Source: Helicobacter turcicus
GTDB lineage: Bacteria > Campylobacterota > Campylobacteria > Campylobacterales > Helicobacteraceae
Length of the DNA stretch: 64,000 nt
NCBI RefSeq assembly: GCF_019711685.1
Contig: NZ_JAIGYQ010000002.1
Coordinates: forward strand, 124,001-188,000
Reading direction: 5' to 3'
The translations under genes and the position numbers were made by a program. The notes under the pieces are model-generated. The model was not told the origin of the DNA. It saw only the letters and a list, made by a program, of their open reading frames with translations, and did not search any database. Below, piece after piece: positions 16,790-26,004 of the stretch; within the stretch, counting starts at the first letter, position 1; each line of letters opens with the position of its first letter.

Positions 16790-18135
16790 TCTAAGGTGAA
16801 GTTTTCTGAAGCATTGCTAGAGTGGTAGATGCGTGTGCCATGGTTTTTGGCAAAATAGAGCATCAAGAGTTTTTGTAATGTTGGTTCAATGCTTGGAGTA
16901 AACCATGCGTTGTTGCTAATGGCGATGAGGTTGTTTGGGGAGTTTTTGTAAAACTCGTCTCTTGTGGCTTCATAGCAGATAGCAATTTGGAAATGTTGAT
17001 TTTTAATCCACGTAGAATTGGGTGCCTTGAAATCTTGTGTCATAAAATCATTTGCCCCATCAAAAAAAGTTTTATTAATCCATTTTGTAAGAGGCGTTGG
17101 TAGCGGAATCTTTTCTCCAAAAGGGACTAAAATTAGCTTATGAAACACCTGCATTTCGCCATTTTGAAATAAATATGCGCTATTAAAAAAACGTGTATTC
17201 TCTTGTGTGGAATCTTGATAAATTGCTCCAGTTAAAATGGCGATTTCCTTGCTTTCTGCTTTCAATTTTTCCATTAGTGCTGGTTGTAAATTTAAGCTTA
17301 GTGGAAAGGCGGTTTCTGGGAGAACAACAAGGTCGTAGCCAGAATTTTTAGCGTCTGCAATGGCATTAAAATTTTGAATTAAAATATTATGGATTTGATT
17401 TGTTTGCCAACGTTGATCTTGAGGGATTTCAAAGCGTGTGGTTTTCACCTTTAGTGGTATTGTATTAGAATCGGTTTTTATCTCTGTGTTGTGTGGGAGT
17501 AAAAAACAAAGGACACAGAGCCAAATAAGACTTGTTTTGTAAAGTTTTTTATCTAGTAATGCAATGAAAATTATGAGAGCGCAAAGTAGTAAGAAAAGCG
17601 TGAATTTAGAGGGAAAAAAATAGCTTTTAGTCAAAACAGATTCCATAATTAACCAGTTAAAGCCAAAAGGGTGAATAAAGCTTGAAGTTGTGAGTGTAAA
17701 AAGGCGATAAAAGGGGTTAGCAAAAAAACAAAAGATATAAAAAAGTATGCCATAGATTGCAAAAAACACAAGCCAAACTAGCGGAATAAGATAGGAAAAA
17801 TTATAGAATCTAAAACTAAAACCGACCCAATAAAACCATAAAACCCCTAAGATTCCTCCACAGATAAATGCTCCTAGACGAGAGAGTTTGAAATATAGAA
17901 AAAAGCCAAAAATAGCAAAAATTGTGGAGTAAATGGGGTAGTTTTTTTCTTCTAAAAAATACTCTAAATATATAAAAGCACTTAAAAAAATTGCACACAA
18001 AACTCCAAATAGAATTGCATAAGGTTTGCTAGGCGGTATTTTGTGTATTAAAAGTGCTTCAAGAAAATTTACATTGGGTTTGTATTTTGTATTTTTGGAA
18101 TCTCTTTTGGATTCCATAGACACATTTTTTTGCAT
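16786..18135 (-). CDS. lnt: Apolipoprotein N-acyltransferase
   Basis: 449 residues. The first half has five to six transmembrane helices; the second is a periplasmic nitrilase-type domain with VVLPETAFPL (catalytic Glu), a lysine near FHKLILVPFGE and AICYEATRDE (nucleophile Cys). Lnt adds the third acyl chain to lipoproteins such as FlgH. It starts immediately after the yajQ stop (TGA then ATG), without its own clear ribosome-binding site, so translation is coupled. The order lnt, cvpA, lysS, glyA matches H. pylori HP0180-HP0183, with yajQ inserted here. Confidence 0.93.
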   Translation of the reverse strand: MQKNVSMESKRDSKNTKYKPNVNFLEALLIHKIPPSKPYAILFGVLCAIFLSAFIYLEYFLEEKNYPIYSTIFAIFGFFLYFKLSRLGAFICGGILGVLWFYWVGFSFRFYNFSYLIPLVWLVFFAIYGILFYIFCFFANPFYRLFTLTTSSFIHPFGFNWLIMESVLTKSYFFPSKFTLFLLLCALIIFIALLDKKLYKTSLIWLCVLCFLLPHNTEIKTDSNTIPLKVKTTRFEIPQDQRWQTNQIHNILIQNFNAIADAKNSGYDLVVLPETAFPLSLNLQPALMEKLKAESKEIAILTGAIYQDSTQENTRFFNSAYLFQNGEMQVFHKLILVPFGEKIPLPTPLTKWINKTFFDGANDFMTQDFKAPNSTWIKNQHFQIAICYEATRDEFYKNSPNNLIAISNNAWFTPSIEPTLQKLLMLYFAKNHGTRIYHSSNASENFTLD

Positions 18136-18639
18136 TCACACAAAGTTTCCAAAGCTTAGTGGAACTTCTAATTCTATTTTACGCAAATGTGCAATGACTT
18201 TTTGTAGCTCATCAATATCTTTGGCTTTGACTCGGATTTCGTTGCCTTGAATTTGTGTGCTGACTTTGAATTTCTCATTTTTAATTGCTGTGTTAATTGC
18301 CTTTGTATTTTTGTCATCTAGAGTGTCGTTGAGTTTGTAAGTGATTTTTGTGTTACCTCCACTTGCGGATTCTTCTTTTAGTTCTTTTATGGCTTTTAAG
18401 GAAATATTACGTTTAATGAGTTTGGAATCTAAAATGTCTTTAATCGTCTTTGCTTTGTTAGAGCTTGTGGCTAGAATGCTTAAAATCTTGTCTTTTTCAT
18501 TGAAGTTTAGCTCTTTTGCCTTGTCGTCTTTAAAGTCAAAGCGATTGTTGATTTCTTTTTTTGCCTGTTCTAGTGCATTTTTGAATTCTTGAATATCCAC
18601 TTTTGCAGAAACATCAAAGCTGTGTTCTTTTACTGCCAT
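18136..18639 (-). CDS. YajQ family cyclic di-GMP/nucleotide-binding protein (DUF520)
   Basis: 167 residues, the standard length of YajQ, with the typical opening EHSFDVSAKVDIQEFKNALEQA and closing SFGNFV. The family forms two ferredoxin-like domains that bind nucleotides or RNA; c-di-GMP binding is established for some members only. The ATG has a good AAGGAT ahead. lnt follows directly. Confidence 0.9.
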   Translation of the reverse strand: MAVKEHSFDVSAKVDIQEFKNALEQAKKEINNRFDFKDDKAKELNFNEKDKILSILATSSNKAKTIKDILDSKLIKRNISLKAIKELKEESASGGNTKITYKLNDTLDDKNTKAINTAIKNEKFKVSTQIQGNEIRVKAKDIDELQKVIAHLRKIELEVPLSFGNFV

Positions 18640-18718
18640 TTTTTATCCTTTTTGCGAAAAATCTTAAAAATTGTGCGTAAAACATTGTAACATAAATTTA
18701 TCTTTATTTTGATTTGTG

Positions 18719-18724
18719 TAAAAT
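18719..18724 (+). promoter_or_regulatory. Probable -10 box for cvpA-lysS-glyA operon
   Basis: GTGTAAAATAAGCC gives a TAAAAT hexamer with a TG-like extension, 31 bp before the cvpA ATG. On the other strand TACAAT (18684-18689) could serve yajQ. Confidence 0.4.
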
Positions 18725-18754
18725 AAGCCTTTATTTATTTTTATAAGGTGTGTA

Positions 18755-19288
18755 ATGGATCTGGATTTTAGCTGGTTTGATGTTGTTGTTGGAGTCTTAA
18801 TTTTATTTCTCGCAATTCGTGGTGTGATTAATGGGTTTATTCGAGAGTTTTTTGGGTTAGTTGGAATTGTTGGCGGTGTGTATGTGGCTTCTGTGTATGG
18901 TGGAAATGTAGGAGCTTGGATTAGTGCAAATATATATGTGTTTAAAAATCCATCCGCAGTGACACTCATTGGCTTTTTGGTGTTGCTTGTTGTGATTTGG
19001 GTTGGTGCATTGCTTATTGCTGAAGTGCTTCAAAGGCTAGTTAGTTTAAGCGCATTGAGCATTGTTAATCGTTTGTTGGGCTTTGTTTTTGGAGCTTTGA
19101 AAGTTTTTGTAGTTTTTGCAATTATCATCGCAGCACTTACAAATATACAATTTGCTAAAAGTTTTATTGAAAGCAAAACACAAAATAGTTATCTCTATCC
19201 AATGTTAAAGAGTACTGGGGATGCGATTATTAAGCTTGATATCGTTCAAGACGCAAAGCCGGCATTAGAGAATCTAGACAAAATGTAG
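18755..19288 (+). CDS. cvpA: CvpA family membrane protein
   Basis: 177 residues with four hydrophobic helices and the family opening SWFDVVVGVLILFLAIRG followed by GFIREFFGLVGIVGGVYVA. In E. coli CvpA is linked to colicin V export and envelope stress; its biochemical role is unknown. It sits directly upstream of lysS and glyA as in H. pylori (HP0181). Confidence 0.85.
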   Translation: MDLDFSWFDVVVGVLILFLAIRGVINGFIREFFGLVGIVGGVYVASVYGGNVGAWISANIYVFKNPSAVTLIGFLVLLVVIWVGALLIAEVLQRLVSLSALSIVNRLLGFVFGALKVFVVFAIIIAALTNIQFAKSFIESKTQNSYLYPMLKSTGDAIIKLDIVQDAKPALENLDKM

Positions 19289-19297
19289 GAAGTGGTG

Positions 19298-20806
19298 ATG
19301 TTTGAAAATGACATGTATGTAGAGGGAAGGATTGCAAAAGCTGATGCGTTGCGTGAAATGGGGATTAATCCTTATAGAAATGGAATTGTAAAAGAAATGA
19401 GCGCGCAAGAATTTTTGCAAACTTACGCTAACGTGCAGGATTTAGAAGAGAGAAAAGACACAAACAAAAGTGCGCAAATTGCTGGGAGAATTAAATTTAT
19501 TCGTTTAATGGGTAAGGCTGCGTTTATTAAAATTGAAGATTATAGTGGTGTATTGCAAGTGTATCTTTCTAAAAACGAATTAGGAGAGAATTTTGATGTG
19601 TTTAAGAGATACATTGAAGTAGGTGATATTGTAATGGCAAAGGGCTTTCCTTTTGTAACAAAAACTGGAGAATTGAGTTTGCATTCTCTTGAATTCAAGA
19701 TTCTAACTAAAGCAATTTCACCATTGCCTGAAAAATTCCATGGTTTAGTTGATATTGAGCTACGTTACCGTCAAAGATATTTGGATCTTATTATGAATGC
19801 TAAAGTGCGTGATAGCTTTATTTTGCGCTCACGCATTGTTTCTAGTGTGCGAAAATTCTTTGAATCTAAGGGATTTTTAGAGGTTGAAACTCCAATGATG
19901 CATCCTATTCCTGGTGGCGCGAATGCAAAACCTTTTGTAACCTACCATAATGCGCTAAATGTCGAGCGTTATCTTAGAATTGCTCCAGAACTTTATTTAA
20001 AACGTTTAATCGTTGGGGGATTTGAAGCAGTTTTTGAGATTAATCGTAATTTTAGAAACGAGGGAATGGATCACTCGCACAATCCTGAATTCACAATGAT
20101 TGAGTTTTATTGGGCATATAAAGATTATAAGGATTTAATTGCCATTACAAAGGAGCTTTTTTATTATTTATTAGAAACGTTAAATTTACCAAAACAGCTA
20201 GAATTAAATGGCAACGTCATTGATTTTAGCGTATTTAAAGAGATTGCTTATGTGGATGCACTTGTAGAGATTGGAGGAATCCCTAGAGAAGTTGCGACTA
20301 ATAAAAGCGCACTATATGAGTATTTGTTAAGTCATAATGTAAAGTTAGAATCCAAAATGGAGCTAGGTAAGCTACAAAGTGAAGCTTTTGATGTGTTTGT
20401 AGAAGAGAAGCTTATTAATCCGACGTTTATTACAGATTTTCCAATTGCTATTAGCCCTCTTGCAAGGCGCAATGATGCAAATCCTGACATCGCGGATAGA
20501 TTTGAGTTGTTTATCGGTGGAAGTGAAATTTCTAATGGATTTAGTGAGCTAAATGACCCATTAGACCAACTAGAACGCTTTAAAGCACAAGTTGTTGCTA
20601 AAGAAGCAGGAGATGAAGAGGCACAATATATGGATGAGGATTATATTCTTGCGCTTTCTTATGGAATGCCGCCAACTGCTGGAGAAGGAATTGGAATTGA
20701 TAGGCTTGTGATGTTGCTAACAGGCAATACAAGCATTAAAGATGTGATTTTATTTCCGGCTTTAAAACCGCAGAAAAAGGAAACTAACGCAAAGGAAAAC
20801 AAATGA
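19298..20806 (+). CDS. lysS: Lysine--tRNA ligase (class II)
   Basis: 502 residues. An OB-fold anticodon-binding domain comes first ([20 protein letters not shown]), then the class II core with [40 protein letters not shown] and the motif 3 block [10 protein letters not shown]. It charges tRNA-Lys. GTG codons occur at 19292 and 19295, but the ATG at 19298 lies seven bases after AGGA and its product (MFEND) aligns with the H. pylori start as I recall it. The stop overlaps the glyA start by four bases. Confidence 0.96.
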   Translation: MFENDMYVEGRIAKADALREMGINPYRNGIVKEMSAQEFLQTYANVQDLEERKDTNKSAQIAGRIKFIRLMGKAAFIKIEDYSGVLQVYLSKNELGENFDVFKRYIEVGDIVMAKGFPFVTKTGELSLHSLEFKILTKAISPLPEKFHGLVDIELRYRQRYLDLIMNAKVRDSFILRSRIVSSVRKFFESKGFLEVETPMMHPIPGGANAKPFVTYHNALNVERYLRIAPELYLKRLIVGGFEAVFEINRNFRNEGMDHSHNPEFTMIEFYWAYKDYKDLIAITKELFYYLLETLNLPKQLELNGNVIDFSVFKEIAYVDALVEIGGIPREVATNKSALYEYLLSHNVKLESKMELGKLQSEAFDVFVEEKLINPTFITDFPIAISPLARRNDANPDIADRFELFIGGSEISNGFSELNDPLDQLERFKAQVVAKEAGDEEAQYMDEDYILALSYGMPPTAGEGIGIDRLVMLLTGNTSIKDVILFPALKPQKKETNAKENK

Positions 20807-22053
20807 GTTATATTTTAGAACAAACTGATTTAGAGATTTTAGAGCTGATTAATCAAGAGTTAGAACGTCAAAATACACATTTAGAGATGATTGCGAGTGA
20901 AAATTTTACCTTTCCTAGCGTTATGGAAGCTATGGGAAGTGTTTTGACAAATAAATATGCTGAGGGTTATCCTTATAAGCGTTATTATGGGGGTTGCGAG
21001 TTCGTTGATAAGATTGAAGAAATTGCGATTCATAGAGCAAAAGAGCTTTTTGGTTGTGCTTTTGCAAATGTTCAACCACACGCAGGAAGTCAAGCAAATA
21101 CTGCTGTATATTCTGCTCTGTTAAAGCCTTACGATAAGATTTTGGGAATGGATTTAAGCCATGGTGGGCATCTGACACATGGCGCAAAAGTCAGTATTAC
21201 TGGGCAGATGTATCAAAGTTTCTTTTATGGTGTGGAGCTTGATGGGCGAATTAATTATGATAAAGTCGCAGAGATTGCTAAAGCTGTAAAGCCTAATTTA
21301 ATCGTGTGCGGATTTAGTGCATATTCAAGGGTTCTTGATTTTGCAAAATTTAGGGAGATTGCTGATAGTGTGGGCGCAGTTTTGATGGCAGATGTTGCAC
21401 ATGTTGCAGGACTTGTGGTAGCAGGAGAGTATGCAAATCCTTTTCCTTATGCAGATGTCGTAACAACAACTACGCATAAAACTCTAAGAGGTCCAAGGGG
21501 GGGGCTAATCCTAACAAATAATGAAGAATATGCAAAAAAAATTGATAAGGCGGTTTTTCCGGGTATGCAAGGAGGGCCACTTATGCATGTGATTGCTGGA
21601 AAAGCAGTGGGCTTTGGGGAGAATCTTAAGCCATCTTGGAGAGAGTATGCAAAGCAAGTTAAAGCTAATGCGAGAGTTTTAGCAAATGTGCTAATGCAAA
21701 GAGGATATAAAATTGTAAGCGATGGCACAGATAACCACCTTGTGTTACTATCTTTGCTTGATAAAGAATTTAGCGGAAAGGATGCGGATTTAGCTCTTGG
21801 AAATGCAGGAATTACGGTTAATAAAAATACGGTTCCTGGTGAGACTAGAAGTCCATTTGTAACAAGTGGAGTGAGAATTGGCTCCCCAGCACTTACTGCT
21901 AGAGGCTTTAAAGAAAAGGAGTTTGACATTGTGGCAAACAAAATTGTAGATGTGTTAGATGATATCCAAAATACTCAAAAACAAGAAAAAATAAAAATGG
22001 AATTAAAGGAACTTGCGCTACAATTCCCAGTTTATAACAAAGCAATTTTCTAA
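20803..22053 (+). CDS. glyA: Serine hydroxymethyltransferase
   Basis: 416 residues. It interconverts serine and glycine with tetrahydrofolate, using PLP; the PLP lysine is in [15 protein letters not shown]. Other family blocks are [15 protein letters not shown] near the start, [10 protein letters not shown]-like [12 protein letters not shown] and [12 protein letters not shown]. The RGPRGG turn is written with a run of eight G bases (21497-21504), a possible slippage site. Overlaps lysS by four bases; the DUF1882 gene follows after 12 bp. Confidence 0.97.
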   Translation: MSYILEQTDLEILELINQELERQNTHLEMIASENFTFPSVMEAMGSVLTNKYAEGYPYKRYYGGCEFVDKIEEIAIHRAKELFGCAFANVQPHAGSQANTAVYSALLKPYDKILGMDLSHGGHLTHGAKVSITGQMYQSFFYGVELDGRINYDKVAEIAKAVKPNLIVCGFSAYSRVLDFAKFREIADSVGAVLMADVAHVAGLVVAGEYANPFPYADVVTTTTHKTLRGPRGGLILTNNEEYAKKIDKAVFPGMQGGPLMHVIAGKAVGFGENLKPSWREYAKQVKANARVLANVLMQRGYKIVSDGTDNHLVLLSLLDKEFSGKDADLALGNAGITVNKNTVPGETRSPFVTSGVRIGSPALTARGFKEKEFDIVANKIVDVLDDIQNTQKQEKIKMELKELALQFPVYNKAIF

Positions 22054-22065
22054 AGGAGTGATGCA

Positions 22066-22611
22066 GTGGTAACTGATATGGATTTAAAATTAATCAAGAT
22101 GATCACTTCGCATTATTGGGTTAAAGAGCGTGGTTTGGGAACAAAAATACAGCATAATGGGCGAATCTTTTATGACAAGTTTAAAAGGGTAGATGAGCCT
22201 ATTACTAGGAATCTATTACAAAGCCACTTAAAAAAAGAAATTACCATTGCGCACTCATTAATTAATGCGCAAGATAAGGTTGAAAATATTGTTTTTGATT
22301 ACAATGGATTTAATGCAGAGCGTTTTTGGCACCGTGCGCAGTTGTTATTGCGTGAGGAGGGTTTCATTAATTTTACTGCTTATGCAACGAAGACCCCCGG
22401 ACATTTGCATCTGTATGTGCATAAGGGACACACGACTTTTCAAGAAGCTTGTCAATTAGCGAAAATGCTTGGTGCAAAACTTTCACAAAAGATGCCAACA
22501 GAGTGGAAAATGTTCCCATCTTTAGACATTCCAAGAAGTTTTAATATTTTAGCTATTCCGTATGAAGTTTACCAAAAAGAACGTGGCGCATCTTGGTCAA
22601 GGCATATGTAA
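22066..22611 (+). CDS. DUF1882 domain protein, function unknown
   Basis: 181 residues, soluble, with no signal peptide. It resembles the conserved campylobacterotal protein that follows glyA (H. pylori HP0184 position). The middle half (about 70-180, with [20 protein letters not shown] and [14 protein letters not shown]) looks like a compact nucleic-acid- or nucleotide-type alpha/beta domain, but I assign no function. The GTG start is seven bases after AAAGGAG. An out-of-frame ATG lies two bases after that site and is not usable. Confidence 0.8.
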   Translation: MVTDMDLKLIKMITSHYWVKERGLGTKIQHNGRIFYDKFKRVDEPITRNLLQSHLKKEITIAHSLINAQDKVENIVFDYNGFNAERFWHRAQLLLREEGFINFTAYATKTPGHLHLYVHKGHTTFQEACQLAKMLGAKLSQKMPTEWKMFPSLDIPRSFNILAIPYEVYQKERGASWSRHM

Positions 22612-22622
22612 AAGGAGAAAAA

Positions 22623-23417
22623 ATGACAGAGTTAGAGCCAAATAAAAAAGAGCAAAGAGAACTAGAATTAGATGATTTGTTAATTAGTAGTAGTGATGAT
22701 GCTAATGAGCTAAAGAGCAATGGTAGCAAGAAAATAGTATTATTAAGCGCAATAGGTGTGCTTTTATTTGCCATTGTGATTTTGGTAGTGTATATGCTTC
22801 AAGGTGATTCTAAAAAGCAAGAATCGCAAATAGAAGCTCAAAGACCACTAGAGCGCATTGAACAACGAACTCCAAATACACAAACGTCGAATATACAAAC
22901 CAATGATTTTGGGCAAGAGCCAATCCGAGAAAATGCGAATGCAGACGATCAATTTCAAAGAATCATTGAGCAAATCAAAGCTGAACAGGCAAAACAAGGT
23001 GTGCAAAATCTTCCGAAAGCACCAGAGTCAAAACAAGTCGCAGAGACAAAAGCTGCGCAACCTGCAGATCCTTTAGCTCCAGCTAAATCACAAACAAAAC
23101 CTCAAGCCACAAAAGAATCTCCTAAGCAAAATCCAGCGGATTCCTTTAAAAATGTAAAAACAAGTGACCCTTCTATGCAGGGAAGTGAAGCGACAAAAGG
23201 ATTCTATGTGCAAGTGGGATCTTTTAGTAAGTTTTCACCAAATAAGCAGTTATTGGGGGTAATTGAGTCAAATAAATTGAGCTATCGTATGCAAAAGTCT
23301 GGAGACAATAATCGTTTATTGATTGGACCTTTTACTTCAAAACAAGAAGCACAAAGCAAACTTAATGAAATCCGTGAAAAAATTAATAAAGATGCTTTTA
23401 TTAAGGAGATTAGATAA
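22623..23417 (+). CDS. SPOR-domain inner-membrane protein
   Basis: 264 residues: a short acidic cytoplasmic part (1-36), one transmembrane helix (about 37-59), a long Gln/Pro/Ala/Lys-rich periplasmic linker (60-190) and a C-terminal SPOR domain starting FYVQVGSFSKFSPNKQL. SPOR domains bind denuded septal glycan, so a role at the division site (like DedD or FtsN) is likely. The ATG at 22623 follows AAAGGAGAAAA; a possible start 30 bases upstream falls inside the DUF1882 gene and is rejected. Last gene of the lysS-glyA run. Confidence 0.87.
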   Translation: MTELEPNKKEQRELELDDLLISSSDDANELKSNGSKKIVLLSAIGVLLFAIVILVVYMLQGDSKKQESQIEAQRPLERIEQRTPNTQTSNIQTNDFGQEPIRENANADDQFQRIIEQIKAEQAKQGVQNLPKAPESKQVAETKAAQPADPLAPAKSQTKPQATKESPKQNPADSFKNVKTSDPSMQGSEATKGFYVQVGSFSKFSPNKQLLGVIESNKLSYRMQKSGDNNRLLIGPFTSKQEAQSKLNEIREKINKDAFIKEIR

Positions 23418-23451
23418 AAAGCTAAATTTACACCCCCTTGATTTTATCTAA
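23410..23451. terminator. Possible bidirectional terminator between the SPOR gene and rarA
   Basis: A perfect 10-bp inverted repeat (TTAGATAAAA at 23410-23419 and TTTTATCTAA at 23442-23451) spans the two convergent stop codons with a 22-base loop. The stem is AT-rich and the loop large, so it is a weak candidate. Confidence 0.3.
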
Positions 23452-24588
23452 CCATTCTTTAAGGGTTTTTTCAAAGCCCTTTGGGAGCCATTTGACAAAT
23501 TTTAAATCCTTGTTTAAATAACGTTGTTTGACATATCCCCCAAAGTCGTGAGGATAGAGATAGTTTTCGTGGAATTGTTGGATATGGGTTGGAATCTCTT
23601 CGTTTGAGTGTTTTTCTACATAGTCTAAAGCTGCATTAATTGCTAGATATGCGCAATTTGATTTTGGGCTAGCGCAGAGATAAATCACACATTGACTAAG
23701 GATAATCCTAGCTTCTGGATAGCCTATTTTTGCTACACTTTGCATTGTAGAATTTGCTAGATTTAGAGCATTGGGATTCGCATTTCCGATATCCTCACTT
23801 GCTAAAACCACAAGTCTTCTTGCAATGAATTCAGGATTTTCTCCACCTTGAATGAGACAGGCAAGGTAGTAAATTGCCGCATTTTCATCGCTTCCACGGA
23901 TACTCTTAATCATTGCAGAGATTAGATTATAATGTGTATCTAGCTCACTTGTACCACTTAGAGAAGTTTTGCGTAAAGATCTCAAAAGTTCTATGCTTAA
24001 AGGTAGTTGCGTACTTTGTGCGCAATCTAGCAAATTTAGCATTGCTCTTGCATCGCCACCACTAGTTTGTATAAGAAAATCTTGCACTTCTTGACTTAGT
24101 GCAAATGGTTCTAAAATTTGCCTTAATTCTTTTGTATTTAGGGGTTTAAATTCAAAAACCATTGAACGTGACCTAATTGCTTGGGTAAGTGCGAAATAAG
24201 GATTCTCCGTAGAAGCCCCTAAAATTAGAGCTTGATGGTTTTCCATAATAGGAAGTAGCATTTCTTGTTGTGGTTTATTTAGGCGATGGACCTCATCAAT
24301 AAAAATCAATGGTTTTTGTAAAGTATTTTGATGATTTTTTAGAATATTACGCAAATCCTCAGACTTAAAATGCGTTGCATTAAACGTATAAAAAGGATAG
24401 TCCATAGTTTTTGCGATGAGTATTGCAGCACTAGTTTTACCGCTTCCAGGCGGTCCAAAGAAAAAGGAATGTGGAATCTTGCGTTTAGAGATTAATTGCA
24501 TAAGGGGAGCATTCTTTCCAAAAAGATGTGTTTGTCCGATAAATTGCTGAAAGTTTTTAGGTCTTTTATTGTATGCTAAGTCTTCCAT
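23428..24588 (-). CDS. rarA: Replication-associated recombination protein A (RarA/MgsA)
   Basis: 386 residues, a AAA+ ATPase related to clamp loaders that acts at stalled forks. It has RPKNFQQFIGQTHL at the start, Walker A FFGPPGSGKTSAAIL, Walker B IFIDEVHRLNKPQQ, sensor 1 GASTENP and the tetramerisation domain with SDENAAIYYLACLIQGGENPEFIARR (residue blocks IRGSDENAAIYYLA and GGENPEFIARRL). Slightly shorter than E. coli RarA (447). Divergent from the small ORF at 24612. Confidence 0.93.
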   Translation of the reverse strand: MEDLAYNKRPKNFQQFIGQTHLFGKNAPLMQLISKRKIPHSFFFGPPGSGKTSAAILIAKTMDYPFYTFNATHFKSEDLRNILKNHQNTLQKPLIFIDEVHRLNKPQQEMLLPIMENHQALILGASTENPYFALTQAIRSRSMVFEFKPLNTKELRQILEPFALSQEVQDFLIQTSGGDARAMLNLLDCAQSTQLPLSIELLRSLRKTSLSGTSELDTHYNLISAMIKSIRGSDENAAIYYLACLIQGGENPEFIARRLVVLASEDIGNANPNALNLANSTMQSVAKIGYPEARIILSQCVIYLCASPKSNCAYLAINAALDYVEKHSNEEIPTHIQQFHENYLYPHDFGGYVKQRYLNKDLKFVKWLPKGFEKTLKEWLDKIKGV

Positions 24589-24611
24589 TTTTTCTCACTT
24601 TAAGGATATGT

Positions 24612-24701
24612 ATGACAAAGTTTATTCCCTTGTTTTTAGGAATATTTGCCGCATTTATGGTGCTTTTTATGATGTATGGTTTGGAAAATCCGATTTTTTA
24701 A
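24612..24701 (+). CDS. Possible 29-residue single-span membrane peptide
   Basis: Translation gives 29 residues: a short MTKF start, a hydrophobic stretch (about 5-23, IPLFLGIFAAFMVLFMMY) and a polar end GLENPIF. AAGGA lies five bases before the ATG, and TATGCT (24572-24577) with a TG-like lead could be its -10, about 28 nt before the start. The last 35 bases overlap the 3' end of the LOG-like gene on the other strand. No family is recognised. Small membrane peptides of this form are real in many bacteria, but chance cannot be excluded. Confidence 0.45.
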   Translation: MTKFIPLFLGIFAAFMVLFMMYGLENPIF

Positions 24702-25314
24702 AACATTCTAAAACCTCTAAGACTTCGTTTGGACTATCAACTAATGTTAGCAATTCAAGCTCTACTTTTGAGATTACTCCCTCATCTAAGAGTTTAGTTT
24801 CTAGCCATGTAAGGAATCCGCTCCAATAATCTTTTCCGTAGAGAATGATTGGGATTCTTTTGTGCTTGCCTGTGGCAATTTGCACTAAAACTTCGCTAAG
24901 TTCATCAAGTGTGCCATAGCCCCCCATTGCAACAATAAATGCTGTGGAATTGTAATTAAATACAAGTTTGCGACTAAAAAAATTTTGAAACTCTAATGGA
25001 ATCTCCACATAGGGATTCATTTTTTGTTCGTGGGGGAGCTGAATATTTAGTCCGATTGAAAAGATAGAGTCGTTTTTGGATTCTTGCTTATATTGCATTA
25101 ATCCACGATTTGCTGCTTCCATAATTCCTGGTCCGCCACCTGTCATAATTGAATAGTTGTGCGCTCCTAAAATGTAAGTAAGTTCTTGGATTTTGTGATA
25201 GGCTGTGTGCGCACAATCCACGCGAGATCCACCAAAAATTGTGATAATATTCTCTAATTGTTCTAAAGTTTGTAAGCCTTTAGAAATTTCTTCTCTTAGC
25301 GTGTCTAAATCCAT
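24667..25314 (-). CDS. LOG/TIGR00730-like Rossmann-fold protein
   Basis: 215 residues. It contains the LOG-family features GGGPGIMEAANRG and SRKLVFNYNSTAFI followed by AMGGYGTLDELSE. The canonical PGGxGTxxE motif has Met for the Pro. LOG proteins hydrolyse nucleoside 5'-monophosphates to free base and ribose 5-phosphate; the older label lysine decarboxylase is wrong for the family. The first ATG overlaps the thiE stop. Confidence 0.85.
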   Translation of the reverse strand: MDLDTLREEISKGLQTLEQLENIITIFGGSRVDCAHTAYHKIQELTYILGAHNYSIMTGGGPGIMEAANRGLMQYKQESKNDSIFSIGLNIQLPHEQKMNPYVEIPLEFQNFFSRKLVFNYNSTAFIVAMGGYGTLDELSEVLVQIATGKHKRIPIILYGKDYWSGFLTWLETKLLDEGVISKVELELLTLVDSPNEVLEVLECFKKSDFPNHTS

Positions 25315-25940
25315 TATTGTCCTTGTTTAAAACGATGTAAAAGCTCTTGCACATTCTTTTTAATATCTCCTTGCCAAATGCTGCTAATGCACGCTACCAT
25401 TTGAGCGTCTTTAATTTGTGCAATATTGTCTTTTTGGATTCCACCTATGGCGCACATAGGAAGTCCTAGATTTTTAGCACGTGTGAAAATATTAAGTGGA
25501 ATTGTCTTTGCGTTAGGCTTTGTGGGAGAGTGAAAGCAAGCACCAAAGGCGATATAGTCAGCACCTACTAGGGCTGCATTTTGTGCTAGATTGAAATCTC
25601 CATAACAAGAGACGCCTAGTATTCCATGATAATTCAAGCGAATTTGCGTCAGCTCATCTTTGTTATAAGGAGTGCCATCTTCCTTTTTCCCGATGTGTAG
25701 CGCTGGGCTTTTTAATGTTTTTGCAAGCTCAATGCGATCATTTAATACAAAAATAACATTATGTGCATCGCAAAGCTTCATTAAATGTGCGCATAAAGGA
25801 GCAAGAGTAGAATCTGGAGTGTTTTTATCGCGAAGTTGAAAGAGTGCAATTCCACCTCTTATTGCGCACTCTAGCATATTTTCTAGTGCGGAGTAGGGGG
25901 TTAGTGTTGTGTCACTAATAGCGTAGATTCCATGAAGCAT
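25314..25940 (-). CDS. thiE: Thiamine-phosphate synthase
   Basis: 208 residues with a TIM-barrel layout. It joins HMP-pyrophosphate and thiazole phosphate to thiamine phosphate. Family blocks are GGIALFQLRDKNTP, VIFVLNDRIELAKTL, LHIGKKEDGTP, YIAFGACFHSPTKPNA and CAIGGIQKDNI. It is divergent from hypF with a 64-bp gap, and the LOG-like gene overlaps its end. Confidence 0.93.
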   Translation of the reverse strand: MLHGIYAISDTTLTPYSALENMLECAIRGGIALFQLRDKNTPDSTLAPLCAHLMKLCDAHNVIFVLNDRIELAKTLKSPALHIGKKEDGTPYNKDELTQIRLNYHGILGVSCYGDFNLAQNAALVGADYIAFGACFHSPTKPNAKTIPLNIFTRAKNLGLPMCAIGGIQKDNIAQIKDAQMVACISSIWQGDIKKNVQELLHRFKQGQ

Positions 25941-25975
25941 TTTGGCAAACCCTAATCAAAAATGTTTTAAAATTT

Positions 25976-25981
25976 TATACT
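25976..25981 (+). promoter_or_regulatory. Probable -10 box for hypF
   Basis: TATACT, in TTTTATACTTTAATCC, lies 29 bp before the hypF ATG, giving a short leader of about 17 nt. Confidence 0.35.
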
Positions 25982-26004
25982 TTAATCCATAAAGAGAGTT
26001 TGAA

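Noticed and set aside
24667-25314. Lysine decarboxylase for the 24667-25314 gene
   Set aside because: LOG/TIGR00730 proteins were mislabelled lysine decarboxylase in older annotations; the motifs fit nucleoside 5'-monophosphate phosphoribohydrolases.
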